This document shows, one piece after another, positions 47,064-59,046 of a stretch of 64,000 nt of DNA. Origin of the DNA: Maratus speciosus. Its lineage: Eukaryota > Arthropoda > Arachnida > Araneae > Salticidae. Location: contig OZ010790.1 in the NCBI GenBank assembly GCA_963932465.1, forward strand, positions 352,247,087-352,311,086. The letters run 5' to 3'. Position 1 is the first letter of the stretch, and the number at the start of each line of letters is the position of its first letter. The position numbers were made by a program, and so were the translations under genes. The notes under the pieces are model-generated. The model was given only the letters and a program-made list of their open reading frames with translations, was not told the origin of the DNA and searched no databases.

Positions 47064-48325
47064 CAATACCTGATATATCTTGTTTCTGATAGGAGATGTA
47101 TATAATGAAATAAATATAAGATATATCATGCAGCGACATACACCTAAGTGTCAGATTGTTTTTGCGTTTTTATTGAACTTAAAACTTTTATTACACAAAA
47201 AATTAACAATACTCCATTATCTATACATTAGCATTAGATATCTTGTAAATAGGTTTCTCTTTAGTACCAATATTCAAGTTATTCATAATTAGACGGCACT
47301 ATTTTATAGTTGTCTAAAGAACACAACTATCGTTCAGAATATTCTGAAATTTTGTGGTTTACGTAATTTTAGGTATGAAAATTTGTTAGACCGAAAAAAT
47401 AGTCCCAAATTTTGCCACCTGGTGGCTTTTTAACGAATTAGACATTTATATAACGTTTACGACAGTTTACATTTTTTTTTTCAACCAAACAAGTTCCACA
47501 TGATGATCATCATTATTAGATACCATCTGGAATCGTAAGATAGCATGTTCTACAATTGACCGCAGTGTGGTCTGGAAAATGCTAAGATCATGTCGAGAAA
47601 TGCTGTCCTTAAGATCAGGTAAATCTAATATAATCTAATATAATAAAATTTGTAAACTATCGTAAATATATGCTAAATTTGTAATTCAAGGAAAAATGTC
47701 CTCCTGCGAAATTTTCAACTGTTTATTTTCCGATTAACCCGTAGCATGTACGGTAAAATTTTGGTGCACTACAAGTACAGCGCGGTCTCTCAAGTCTTGC
47801 TTTATATATAATTTTTAAGAGTTATAATTGAAACATGTAGAACAAAATACGATCTAAATATCTTTGAGGACGTGTATTTTCAATGCTTGTTAAATTTAAG
47901 ACGGTTTTAAAAATATGAGTGCAATATAGTGGAATTTAATCAATATTACAAAATTTTTATCAAAAACCACTTGAAAAGATCTATGTACACAATGAATAAA
48001 ATATATCATGTCTTACATAACTTTTATATGTTACCCGGTTACATAAATGCATGATGAATGAGTTAATAGCAAAGAAGGCAGGGTGAATCAGATAAAAAGT
48101 CACACAACTAGTTTTCAGCCTAAAATTATTGCAAAAAAAGCCATGTTTGATACGATACTGAAGTTCTTTTTGAAAACTCTTAACATATTCATGGCATAAT
48201 TTCTGTGTGCATTCTAAAGAGACGGGTTCAGTAGATGATCATTTGAAACAATTTTTTCAATAATAGTACTGAGAGCACCTATTATTTGAGTTACCACTCA
48301 CCAAGGATTCAGAAAATTCACTCTC
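46586..48325. other. no recognised gene
   Basis: Contains the (GA)n tract at 47002-47061. Otherwise AT-rich, with no coding signal I can support. Confidence 0.5.
47002..47061 (+). repeat. (GA)n microsatellite
   Basis: About 30 uninterrupted GA units, a purine-only strand able to form H-DNA. Whether it is near a promoter cannot be seen. Confidence 0.95.
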
Positions 48326-48507
48326 ACAAGGAGAGGGCCAACCTTGTTAATCACAGATTTTGATTATTTTAATATATGTTGTAGGGTATAGACCCCTTAG
48401 TCTCAGGTTCAACGGATTTTATACAACACTCGTTAGTTCTTGAGAAACCGGGGGGGTCTAATATTAGTACACAACTCAAATACTTACTTTGAAACAAAAA
48501 GGGCAGG

Positions 48508-48580
48508 TTGGGCGTAGCTCAGTTGGTACGGCGTTTGCTGGCTGACCCGCGGGCCTGGGTTCGATACCCGAACGCGCTAC
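48508..48580 (+). repeat. tRNA-like module (left arm)
   Basis: A box TAGCTCAGTTGGTAC and B box GGGTTCGATACCC are in the right order and spacing for a tRNA. The acceptor and anticodon stems pair poorly, so a functional tRNA is unlikely. It could still act as an internal RNA polymerase III promoter. Confidence 0.7.
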
Positions 48581-49332
48581 ATTTTTTGTCTTTCTCATTT
48601 TTTTGTTTTATAAATATACTTGTAATTATAATTTAATAATTTCAAGTAAAAATTTTAATATCGTATATTAATTATAATGTTAACAAATTTAAATTTAAAT
48701 TTATAATTTTTTATTTTGAACTATTATTTCTCATCCTTTAAAGACATTTAAAAAGAAATTGGATTTATTATTGAATAATAAAAATTCCAAAATCGTTAGA
48801 AACCTGTTGTGGTGCCATCTAGTTATGATAAAATAAAACATATTCAAATAAAATTAAAAAAAAGCAGAAAAAAGATAGAGGGAAAAACGAAATATTTGAA
48901 AGCGCAAGCATACATATTACAAATTTAAAAATCTTTAATATGAAAAAAATCCGTTGTAATTTAATTCCGATGCTAATTTTTAACATAATTATGTTTGTTA
49001 CTTTAAAAACAGAGTAATAGTATCATCGTATTGATTTCACTTGTTAAAGCAATGAATAAAGGATATTTCTTTAAAATCACGAATTGGCACAATTGTTCAA
49101 TATCATTGCATACATACTGAATATATGAAATACATTTTAAAAGTGATTTTTAAAAAAATATCAGTTTTATGATGTTTTATACAACTATTTAGTTAAAAGT
49201 AAAAAAATTAAATAGGTTAAAATTAAAATTGGAATACAGTAGTATACATTTTAATTGACAATGCGATTATTAAGTTATAATTACAAGTATGTTTATAAAA
49301 CAAAATATAAGAAAAACAAATTTAGTGCTTTC

Positions 49333-49394
49333 TTGAATCGAACCCGAGCCCGCCGATCAGCCAGCAAACGCCGTACCAACTGAGCTACGCCCAA
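49333..49394 (-). repeat. tRNA-like module (right arm)
   Basis: Inverse of the left module, with TAGCTCAGTTGGTAC and GGGTTCGATTC conserved and four or five differences in the anticodon region. Homology to the tRNA-like part stops just after the B box. Confidence 0.7.
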
Positions 49395-49574
49395 CCTGTC
49401 CTTATTGTTACAAAGTAAGTATTTAAATCATCTACTAATATGAGACCCCCGGTTTCTCAAGAACTAACGATCGTTGTATAAAATCCGTTGAACCTGAGAC
49501 TAAGGGGTCTATACCCTACAACATATATTAAAATAATCAAAATCTGTGATTAACAAGATTGGCCCTCTCCTTGT

Positions 49575-52212
49575 CAGAGGAATGCGAACTTTCATTACAC
49601 TAACAAAAGCTATGCTTTGTTTGGATTCGCTAAGCATTATTCAATAAGATAAATATTTTAAAGTAACAATATTTTTTATATAATTTTTGCATCTTTATTA
49701 AGCAAAAACGTTATTGTATGTTTAGACGTATTTTAATTTTAGAAATGTTCAGCCAAATAACTAAGAATTTCCTTGGAGTTTTTTATTTATGATATAACGA
49801 ATTTAACAATTAATTTTATTTATTTACAATGCTTTTGTCGCCACTTTACAAAAACAAACAAACAAACAAAAAAAAAAAAAAAAAAAAAAAAAAACATAGT
49901 ATAATGCTTTTAAAATGCGTCAGTATCGTCTGCGTAAATGATTTCACATAAGAATAAATTGTGTATTTGAGCTCTTAACATTGATAAATACTTTTATAAT
50001 TGAATGTAAATAACTGAATTTTCAAAATTTTAATTTATGAAAAATATGCAATAATTTTCATAAAAAAAGTATTTAAAAAATTTTATAAAAGAAATCGTCA
50101 AACTGTTTATGATTCTATCATGATTCTATCTATAATGACTAACTCCATGACTTATTTTTTCTTCTGAAAATATACGTGTTTCATTTTTTTATTTACAAGA
50201 GTGCGTCCGCAATGGAATAACATGTAAAATAAATTAATTAAAATAATAATTTTTTTAAGGTTATTCTTTAAAAAAATAATATTGTGCAAATCTACAGATC
50301 ATAATTTATTTTCATGTTGAATTTGAATTCAAAATACTGAATATTTTTTTTTCGTAAAGTGTACGACAAACTGTAATTTGTGTAGTCTAGTAGATGATTC
50401 GCTTCGCTCATCCTAATAGTTGTTCATCATGCTCATCTTCATCAGAAAAATCACTTCCCACTTCATCTAGAAGTATCGAATATTCCTGCATATCATGGAT
50501 CAGAAGGATATAAAATATTTTTCGGTATGAGAGACGTTCTCCGACACGGCAAAAATGTGCTGCTCGGTTTCCTGGATCTCTAACTTACAAATAATCTCAA
50601 ATGTCTCAAAGGTCACAAAAGCGGAAGATACCAGAAGAATCCACTCAACCGACCAAAAGATAAATTTTGGGGTTATAGAATGTCTATCACTAGCGTTCTG
50701 TAAGAGCGAGCAATACCAGTTACGGGTTAAAGAAATTCCCATCCCATTATTATGTTTTTCACAAAATTTCACAGATTTATGAACAACAGTTTCGTCTGCA
50801 GAACATTTTAAAGTAGGGTCGTTTAAATATAGACACCCTGTATGTCAAGGAATATTACATGTCTGATCATAATACAAAATAAAATAGTAGTAAAATCTAC
50901 ATGCAAGTAAGTAATAAAACTATGATCATTATACAAATTTGTTATATCAACGCGTCATTCATAAACTCATATATAAAGATATTTAGTTGCATTCAAATAA
51001 TTATAGATAAATTTAAATAAACTGTAATGGAGAAAACTATAATCATTTAAATTAATTATCATAAATCCTCTCAGTTATGTTCAATCATTGTCGTCTTTTT
51101 AATAACGTATACTTACATTAATACAGTTTAGGAAAAAAATTAGATGCATTTGTAAACTCTAATGAGAATAATCCGATTTAATGACCTAAAAAAATATATT
51201 TTGTTTTATTTATAATTCATTCGGCATGGGCAAGAAATATTTTAACTTAAGGATGTATTTTATTTCCAAATTTGGGACATTATTATTATAAAGTACATAT
51301 TTTAAAATTTAATGATATTTGCATGATATTTGTGTGCATAAAGTTAAGTTTACAAGACATTTTATTACACAATTTAATTACATTTTCTCCGTAACATTTA
51401 AACTATATATCTATTTCCTTTTCAACAATTATTTTATTGAAAGTCATATAGAAAATTCAATTTTGATTATTTAAAGAATATTTTCTTTTATTTCTTCCAG
51501 TAGAAAATGTATAATAACATTTAATTTATTAGACTTTTTAAATGGAAATATTTATTACATTTAATGAAGCGTTTGCAGGTAGACTGAAGAACAACAACAA
51601 CAACAAAAAAAATATGTATATATATATACCAATGACCTCCAAAGATTGAGAACAAACGAAAGCTCTTTTAGTTCAATAACACAAGAATAAGGGTTCCTTC
51701 AATTAAATTTAAAAGAAAACATAAACATTGACACCTAAATGTAATTGTATAAAATACACGTGTCCTATCAGTATATTTGCACTTAAGAATTCCTGAAACA
51801 CTAAAACACTCTCGTATTGGATTTCGTATTTTACAATCTGTCTTGTCAAAGTTTAAGAGTATTTGTGGTGAAAACAGTTTTGAAAAGCGTAATTATTTTT
51901 TGTCACAAGAATTCCCGAAAACCAAATTTCAATTTATAAAATAAAGACAGTTATAGGTAGGTTTTGTAAGGTACATTAAGAGTCGTATGAATCTTTTAGG
52001 GAACGTATAACCATTGCGTATGTTCATGTACATATGGAATATCCTGTAAAATAAATATTGAAACCTTACATTATGAATAAAAAATAATGAGCTTTAACTT
52101 CTAGTTAATCGGAAAAAAGAGAGGAAAAACTTGTTGCCTGAACCGTTTAAGATTCTTATAATTGGTTGCGTTGTTGGAATGTGTTAAAGTTTTAGAAGTT
52201 TGATCAATTTAC
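49575..52212. other. mostly AT-rich DNA
   Basis: Poly-A at 49869-49893, and a single ACACCCTGTATG mariner-like tip at 50830. Apart from the island at 50463-50818, no coding signal seen. Confidence 0.5.
50463..50818 (-). other. coding-like island of unknown origin
   Basis: About 40-45% GC in a 25% background. An open minus-strand frame (50772-50500, extendable upstream to about 50815 without a stop) reads with three Cys in its first part (KFCEKHNNG, NWYCSLL), then a hydrophobic stretch FIFWSVEWILLVSSAF, then ICKLEIQETEQHIFAVSENV. A second frame just downstream gives an acidic peptide, ILLDEVGSDFSDEDEHDEQ. No family recognised. Could be an exon, a decayed host gene or a piece of a transposon. 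Confidence 0.3.
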
Positions 52213-52410
52213 TATATATGTTACTGGCCAAACTTGATTTCAGACAAAACTAGATTGGCCTAGGCTAAACAATTTTATCCTAACGCGCATAGTATAAACT
52301 AGATTTTTCTAGATCAAACGAGTTTATCCTAACACATATAGGTTAATAGACTGGTCTGAACCAATTTATCCTGGGTCGATCCTAGGGCAATTCAATTTGG
52401 CATGCTTTTA
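52213..52410 (+). repeat. left arm of the foldback
   Basis: Subrepeats TTTATCCTAACGCGCATAG, GTTTATCCTAACACATATAG and AACTAG. Inverse of 57125-57380, which has more units, so arm length varies by unit number. Confidence 0.7.
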
Positions 52411-52656
52411 TTAATTCAGACGAATTCCCCGGCAGCTTTTTCAGGAAGACTGACGTTTAGGGAGCTTAATTGGCATGTTGGCGGGAAAGAGAAAATTGCT
52501 GTCAGTTCCCTCTCCAGTCGTTGTAGGTCAAAATTGTCGCCAGTTAGTGAATATTTAAGAGGATGTTTAAACAAAAGATTTTTTTCTCCAAAATAACATA
52601 AAGGTTTTAAGTAAACTAAAAATATAATGACTGTTATAATTTAAAATTCGTGAGTA

Positions 52657-54124
52657 CAGTGGCGGTCACAAATTTTCCGGCCACTTACTTTTTTTATTTA
52701 TTTGACAGAACATTTCAGCGAAGGGGAAGCACAATTGCTCCAAAATTTAGGAATAAGTAAATTACCTCTGACCACGTGATCATTTTGACTGGATACTGCA
52801 GATACTTTATGCAAAATGGAGAAATTCGAAATTTGCGTGTGCAAAAGTTTCCGGCCATTCGTCATCCGTTATTTTTTGCTAACGTGTTTTCGCTGAAGTG
52901 TTTTTTTGCCCGTGTAATCCTCTCGTGAGATTGCGGCAAAGTGTTTGATCGGAAAATTTGCTGTGAACGATATTTAAAAACCAAAAAATAAGCAAAAATA
53001 TAAAGATGTCCATGGCCTTCGGGACTTGCCACGATCTGGGGACACTGGGAAACGACTATTCTTGTGGGCAGAATTATCAGGAGAAAAGCAGTTTATGACT
53101 CGCATAAAAATGCCGCTACAATTCCCCACGATTTACGGTTTTAAAATATTGCTGAAAAAGTTGGTCTACCGTGTCAAAATTCTTACGTGACGTAGGACTT
53201 TATGTAAGTCGGTGTTAAAAAACCTTTCATAAGTAAAAAAAATCAGAGGGCCCGACTGGCGTTTGCCAAGGAATACAAAATCTGGTCAAGTGAAAACTGG
53301 AAAGAAGTACTATTTTCCGATGAAACGACGTTCAGTCTTTTTGGGAGTGATAACAGACACTGCAACCGACTACCTAAAAACAAAATATAAGATTCGAGAT
53401 ATATTATTCCTACAATGAAGCATCGCGGAGGACACGTTATGCTGCGGGAACATTTTCTGGAAAATGTGTCTGTTGTGCAATACATAAGGATATCTTGCAA
53501 GATCATTTTCTGCCTTATTGGAGGAAAAATTGTGGTCGCAACTATTTGTTTCATCATGATAACTGCCAAAAGCATACATGCAAGCTCGTCAAGCAGTGGC
53601 TTTCGGACAAAAAAATTCCGCTTTTGAAATGGACAGCCCAATCACCCGATCTGAATCCAATAGAAAATCTTTGAAGCTAACTTGGAAACGTGTGTGGAAT
53701 TATAAATATTCCAATTCAGCAGCATTTTCGCAAAAATTGCAAATACCGTGGAAAATTTTTAACTTTGACGATCTACAACCGTTCATTCAATCGATGCCAC
53801 GTTGCTGCGCCGCAGTACTTATTGCTAAATGTATGAATACAAAACACTGATTGTAAATGTTGTTGATCACTGTTATTTTCTGTTATAACACCATTTTTTC
53901 TAAACTTGCCAAGGTGGCCGGAAACTTTTGAGAACATGCGTTTTCTTTTGTAATTAATTTTGCCAATTAAATTTATTAATATTTATTTTTTATACCATAA
54001 ATAAGTTATTAACTGTTATGTCAATAAAGTGTATAAGTATCACTTTGAGATTCTCTCTTCATATGAGTGTACTTACAAATTAACCAAAACTTTTATGCTG
54101 GCCGGAAACTTTTGACCGCCACTG
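52657..54124. mobile_element. Tc1/mariner transposon
   Basis: TA (52655-52656) then CAGTGGCGGTCACAAATTTT; right end AACTTTTGACCGCCACTG then TA (54125-54126). Second inner sites (GGCCGGAAACTTTTG, TTTCCGGCCA) lie 180-200 bp in from each end, as in IR/DR-type Tc1 elements. It is 1468 bp with one transposase, and it interrupts the foldback, so it is younger. Confidence 0.9.
52981..53850 (+). pseudogene. Tc1-type transposase, frameshifted
   Basis: The catalytic domain is recognisable across frames: WSSENWKEVLFSDETTFSLF (53283-53342, first Asp); HHDNCQKHTCKLVKQWLSD (53554-53610, second Asp); PLLKWTAQSPDLNPIENLW (53620-53676, third acidic residue, Glu). The tail FDDLQPFIQSMPRCCAAVL (53764-53820) and KCMNTKH end the frame at 53850. 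The N-terminal HTH part (52981-53250) is poorly kept, and at least three frameshifts are present. All three catalytic acidic residues survive. Confidence 0.85.
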
Positions 54125-54126
54125 TA

Positions 54127-55175
54127 AAGAACGGAGGGGGAAGGGGGGGGGTGATGAGAGAGATTTTGATTTGTCTTTCATTTATTGAAACATCAAGATT
54201 ATAAATATTGAACATTTGTTTTTGTTTTTAACTGAAGTTAGATTTTAAACTGTGTTCTGGATTGCCAAAGAATGGGTGAGAGATTATTATAAAATTTAGG
54301 TGAGGAAGAATTTAGAGGATTGTTTAATTATGTATTAGTATTTCAAAGTAAAAAATGAAACAGCTAGGACAAAAAAAAAGGGGGGGGGGCAGAATTAAAA
54401 GAAAACGAAAGAAAAGTTTTTTTTTTTTAATTTTAATTTTCTGTGATGGGGGAGGGCGGGGGGGGGGCAGATTTTTATTGAATAAAATTTAAAATGTTGA
54501 TGATAATTGTGTAACGACATTAAACTGTTATCGTAGTTCATTTAAATGCGTACTGCAACTGCCATTTAATTGAATTAATTGTAACTTATTTGCAATTGAG
54601 TTTAATCGCAATTGAATTCAATTGAAATTTAATAAGTTGCAGCTTCTTATTAACATTTAATAGCAATTAAATCAAACGCACTCATTTTTTTATTATTATT
54701 TGAGTAAAAATATAATTGTGTGTTGCTCATAATTGTACAATTATGCTGTTTATAACAAAATCTTAAATTAAATCATTAGTAATAGTAATAATAATATTTT
54801 TCGAAGTTCAATTGTGTTGTAAATAAAATCAGTCAATTAAAAGAATAATATTTATTATAAGAAAATTCTTAATTCTAGTTTCTTTTTTTTTTGTGTGTGT
54901 GTGTTAAAAATAAGTTATCGAACTTTTTCAAACTTTAGCAATTAGTGAAATAAGAGATTATTACCAAACTGGAAAAAAATGTAAAACTTGTTTATTTTTC
55001 GTTGAATTATATTTATTTCGAAAATAAAAGCATTTAAACCTCAAAAAGCTCTTCGTTTTAAAAGCAATGCATTAAATTTAAGCCACCGTAAAGTAATAAC
55101 ATTTCCTCACTCTAATTCTCCTTCCTCCACATGATAATATATCTGAAAGAAGCAAACCGATGCTTGCTGCTGAGG

Positions 55176-55220
<45 letters not shown>

Positions 55221-55855
55221 TCATTTTGCTTTGCTATCCTTTTCTTAACCATTTCACCGGCAACAGGTATAGGGAAACAGTGCTTTTACCCTCGAGATAA
55301 GTCAGGGATTCCATTAATAGGTGATTATCAGTTTTCACTTTTGAAAGATAGTTTGAAGTTGCTCAGTCTTATTACATAAGCTTACACATAGGTCAAAGTC
55401 AATCAGCCTTAAACGAAAAACTCGTAGTTACATGCAAGAAGATGAAATACACAGATCCACAAAGAAAAAAAAAACATTTTTTACGTAATATGACTATTTT
55501 TAATGAAACATGGTCTATAAAAATATTAAAATAATTTTAAAGCTCATAGTGCTCATAGTATTTTTAAATTTAATATTAACCATATCGAACATATTTTGTA
55601 ACTACTTTTAATGAATTATGCTCTATGGAAATATTTAAATATTTTTAAAGCTGATAGTATTTTCAAGACTAATATTAACCATATGAGACATAAAATCATA
55701 AGGTGAAATGCAATTCTCCACCTTGACTCAACCAAAAACTGCACAGCATGAAGTTTAATTAAAAAAAATGCCCAGTTAAACTGATGGCATTGAGCTCACA
55801 GGCTATTCACACTAATTGTATATTATACTCTTATTTCAAAGTATATCGCCCCACA
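54127..55855. other. interior of the foldback, no gene
   Basis: G-rich runs at 54138-54152, 54379-54390 and 54448-54468; poly-T of 41 bp at 55179-55219; a diverged copy of the 84-bp palindromic MITE at 55244-55311 (TTCACCGGCAACAGGTATAG, CTCGAGATAAGTC). Confidence 0.6.
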
Positions 55856-55859
55856 AAAA

Positions 55860-56600
55860 TAAATGAAGGGATTAGCCCACGTTTCCCACCCTTTATACTT
55901 AACCAAAGATCCACCAAAGCTAATCAAGTCAGCTCCTTTACATAATAAACTGATACACAAAATTTGGAGCAAATCGAATAATTCTGCATGAAAAACCCAT
56001 TTATCTAAATTAAGGGGGGTCTAGCCTCCTTTCCCCCCTTTATACTTAACTAATGAACCACCAAATCTAATCAGGGAAGCTTCTTAACATAAATAACCGG
56101 TATACCAAATTTGGAGCAAATCGAATAACTCTGCATGAAAACCTCAATAATCTAAATTAAGGGGGGATCCCCCCTTTCCTCCCTTTATACTTAACTAGTG
56201 AACCTCCAAATCTAATCAGGTAAACTCCTTAACATAATAAACTGCTATACCAAATTTGAAGGAAATCGAATAATTATGCATGAAAAACCTATTTATCTGA
56301 ATTAAGGGGGTTTCTAGCCCGCCTTTCCCCCGTTTATACTTAAGTAAATGAGCTTCCAAATCTAATCAGGGAAGCTCCTTAGCATAATAAACCAATATAC
56401 CAAATTTGGAACAAATTGAATATTTCTGCATGAAAAACCCAATTATCTAAATTATGGGGGGACTAGCCCCCCTTTTCCCCCTTTAACCTTTATCAATGAA
56501 CCCCAAAATCTAATCAGCGAAGAGCCTTATCAGAATGAACCTGGAAAAAAATTTGAAGCAAATCATATATTTCTATCAAAAGTTATCGCGTTATGTACGT
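55860..56600 (+). repeat. five-unit ~147-bp tandem array
   Basis: TTTATACTTAAC recurs at about 55891, 56039, 56185, 56334 and (as TTTAACCTT) 56480, that is every 146-149 bp. Each unit carries TCCAAATCTAATCAGG, AATTTGGAGCAAATCGAAT and CTGCATGAAAAACC. Immediately after it come (GTAC)n-like bases (56593-56618) and a hairpin (CAGGCTTTGATAGCCTG, 56648-56664). This is a layout seen in Helitron-like elements read on the minus strand. Confidence 0.8.
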
Positions 56601-56730
56601 ACATACGTACGTATTTACATACAGAACCATCGGGCACATAAGCTGTCAGGCTTTGATAGCCTGTGTGCTAAAAGTTATCCGTGTTACTTAAAAGGTGACA
56701 GATAATAATAATGCAGGTGTTTCAAGTTTA

Positions 56731-56888
56731 AAATATGCATTTTATCTAAATTTCCGAGTACTTTCGATCCGAAATCCCACAGTCATAGTCAGGGAATATT
56801 TTGTTAATTTTCCTTACATTCATTCCCTGATGATGGTTGCGGGATTGAGATTGAAAGTACTAGGAAATTTAAATAAAATGTATATTTT
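56731..56888. mobile_element. 158-bp hairpin MITE
   Basis: Arms 56735-56799 and 56822-56888 are inverse copies: TTTTATCTAAATTTCCGAGT and ACTAGGAAATTTAAATAAAA at the outside, GTCAGGGAAT and ATTCCCTGAT at the inside. The loop is about 22 bp. About 85% of arm positions pair. No coding content. Confidence 0.75.
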
Positions 56889-57124
56889 TAATTTGTAACA
56901 TCTGTAACATGTTTGGCTTTTAAGTAAAACGGAGATCTTTTTAAACTTCATATTGTATAGTTTGTAATACGGAGCATATTTTTCAACTACCGATGACGGT
57001 GAACTGGGAAAGATAGGGATATAGTAATCCATTCCTCGTCGACTAAAATATATTATACAGAGATGGCGCCAATAATACTTTGCAAAAGTTTGGCGCCAGG
57101 GTGATCTTTGGGATAAAAAAAAAG

Positions 57125-57380
57125 AACGCCAAATTGAATTGTCCTAGTGCTTAGTGCTTATCCTAGCCGGACCTAGGACAAGCTAGTTCAGACCAATGAA
57201 TAACAGTCTAAACTAGTTTATCCTATGTGAGTTAGGCCAAACTAGCTTGGCCTAGAAAAAACTAGTTTATCCTATGTGCGTAAGGATAAACTAGTTTGGC
57301 CTAAGAAAAACTAGTTTATCGTATGCGCTATAGGATAAACTAATTTGGCCTGAAATCGGGTTTGATCGGTAACATATATA
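57125..57380 (-). repeat. right arm of the foldback
   Basis: Four AAACTAGTTTATCCTA-type units alternate with TTTGGCCTAAG spacers; some are themselves palindromic (AGGATAAACTAGTTTGGCCT). Longer than the left arm by about 60 bp. Confidence 0.7.
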
Positions 57381-58317
57381 ATTTTACAGAAATTCTAATA
57401 ATTGTTTTACATTGGTAAAAAATATTGAATAGATTTTGAAATTTATACACATATTTTGTCTTTTTTTAACGAATGATCATTTTCAAGTTACATATGTTGT
57501 TATTATGTATTTTGACTTTTTACGAGCCGAAAGTGTCACTTTTCATTACAATAACTGTTTTTATTTTAGTTTTTTATTCAAAGTTGAAAAAAAATCATTT
57601 TAATTACAACTCAACTATATTGTTCAAAGCAGTCAATACGCACTTAAATTGCACACCCGAGTATGTAAAACTTCAGAATTTTGCATCAGAAAATTTAGAA
57701 TTTATGTTTTTCAAATACTAGATAAAACATTATTCTGTTAGATTAAAATTATTTAATTAAAAGAGTAGTTGTAAAATTGTAAATAAATAAATAATAATTT
57801 TCGGCTAAACATCTTCAAAAAACTATTATAATTGTCTTATGTTATAAAAGACATTTTCTTTTGAAAATGTTACGCATAAATTTGAAATGCCGATACAAAT
57901 CATCAAAAAGATTTATTACGAAGAAAATCAGATTTATTTTTCCTATGTAATTTAAACCGAAATCCATGCATCAACATGCTGTACAAATGTCCAAATTTTG
58001 AGAATACTGTTTTAAAATTACCCTTTTTTTTCATATGCTAGGATTTACAAAATGATATCATATGCAAGTTAAAGCATTTTAATATGAAAATTTTATTCTT
58101 TAATTGTTTAGTAACTGTAATTTACGAACGAATGTGTAATTAATTTGCCATAAACCCAAGTGTGTGATCCAAAAGTAGGTGATTAAGTGTGATCCAAAAA
58201 GCGGTAATATACATAAATAATTATGAATATGTATAGTGACTTAAAGTACTTACCATTTTTTTCACCCATACTAGCATTTGCTACATGATATCAAATATAC
58301 GTAAAACCTTTTAATAT
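57381..58317. other. no recognised gene
   Basis: A hydrophobic 82-codon open stretch at 57473-57721 (MLLLCILTFYEPKVSLFITI) is compatible with chance in AT-rich DNA. GTGTGATCCAAAA is repeated at 58162 and 58189. Confidence 0.4.
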
Positions 58318-59046
58318 GAAAGTATATATAAATGAAAATATGTCTGTGTGTCTTTAATTCTATACAAATCCACAGTCGGAAAACAGAATTGTTAAATGTT
58401 ACGTACATGTGTATTAAATCACGGCCGAGGCAAATAAAGTAACCCGGAATCGAAATAATTTACAGTTAATTTTTAATTAATAAAAAACCACCAATTTAAC
58501 AGCAATTCCCTGTAAAATATAAACACTTTTTGTTATAGCAGTTGCCAACAATTAAAAATCCACAATACATTTTTTACCGCAACAGTTACTTTTCTATTGC
58601 AAGATTTCCAAGTGAAATATGAAAATGAAATAAATAGTTGAACGAATTTAAAAAAAGGTGAATATTACGTCTGAACGTTTCTGCGAGATTTGTACATGAA
58701 AAATGAGAATGAAATCAATAGTTTGACGAATTCAAGAAAAGTGAATAATATGTCATATTTAAAATATAATGGACGTCAGTAGGTGAATGTATAACGTCAT
58801 ATAAGTTTCAAAAAATGTATTGAAACATGATAAAAACCCGTTTATGGAAATATTGGTATTTTGTAACATTTTGATGTTCTCTGAATTTATTTTCATCATT
58901 TTTTAATCTACTCCATATAAAGGTTTTATTCTCGGTTTTAATCCACATCACAGATTATAATTACTAAGTAAGTAGCTAATCTGTCGTCAGAATTAAATGA
59001 AGAAAAAAAAAAGAATTTTCTTAAAATCCCGGGCAACGCCGGGTAC
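58318..59046. mobile_element. Helitron-like non-autonomous repeat
   Basis: Starts near TATATATAAATGAAAATATG with GTCTGTGTGTC, and ends with the hairpin-forming CCCGGGCAACGCCGGGTAC (59028-59046). In arthropods this pair of ends is typical of short Helitron-like repeats. Internal duplicate: ATGAAAATGAAATAAATAGT at 58619 and ATGAGAATGAAATCAATAGT at 58703. No frame. Confidence 0.5.

Larger units (their letters stand above)
48326..49574. mobile_element. foldback element with tRNA-like modules in both arms
   Basis: Outer ends ACAAGGAGAGGGCCAA (48326) and the inverse TTGGCCCTCTCCTTGT (ending 49574). Inverted arms of about 340 bp include TGTTGTAGGGTATAGACC, CTTAGTCTCAGGTTCAACGG, and a tRNA-like module each (48508-48580 plus strand; 49333-49394 minus strand). 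The central ~550 bp is AT-rich without a frame. No clear target duplication. It could be two SINEs inserted head to head or a MITE that captured a tRNA gene. Confidence 0.75.
52213..57380. mobile_element. 5.2-kb foldback element with repeat-rich arms
   Basis: Outer ends TATATATGTTACTGGCCAAA (52213) and the near-inverse TTTGATCGGTAACATATATA (ending 57380). The left arm is 52213-52410 and the right 57125-57380. Both are built from units like AAACTAGTTTATCCTA in direct and inverted order, and end inside at CAATTCAATTTGGC or its inverse. The interior has no frame of its own; it holds a Tc1 element, a tandem array and a hairpin MITE. Long arms made of subrepeats recall Foldback/Galileo elements; class assignment is inference. 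Flanks are too TA-rich to call a target duplication. Confidence 0.6.

Noticed and set aside
48508..48580. Functional tRNA gene
   Set aside because: Acceptor and anticodon stems pair poorly, and the module is part of an inverted-repeat arm.
50825..50845. Complete mariner MITE with ACACCCTGTATG tip
   Set aside because: Only one tip found; no inverted partner within a plausible distance.
55131..55379. Small secreted protein with a poly-Phe core
   Set aside because: Poly-T tract inside a frame, overlapping a MITE remnant.
57473..57721. Small membrane protein
   Set aside because: Hydrophobic frames of this length are expected by chance in such AT-rich DNA; no homology or conserved context.
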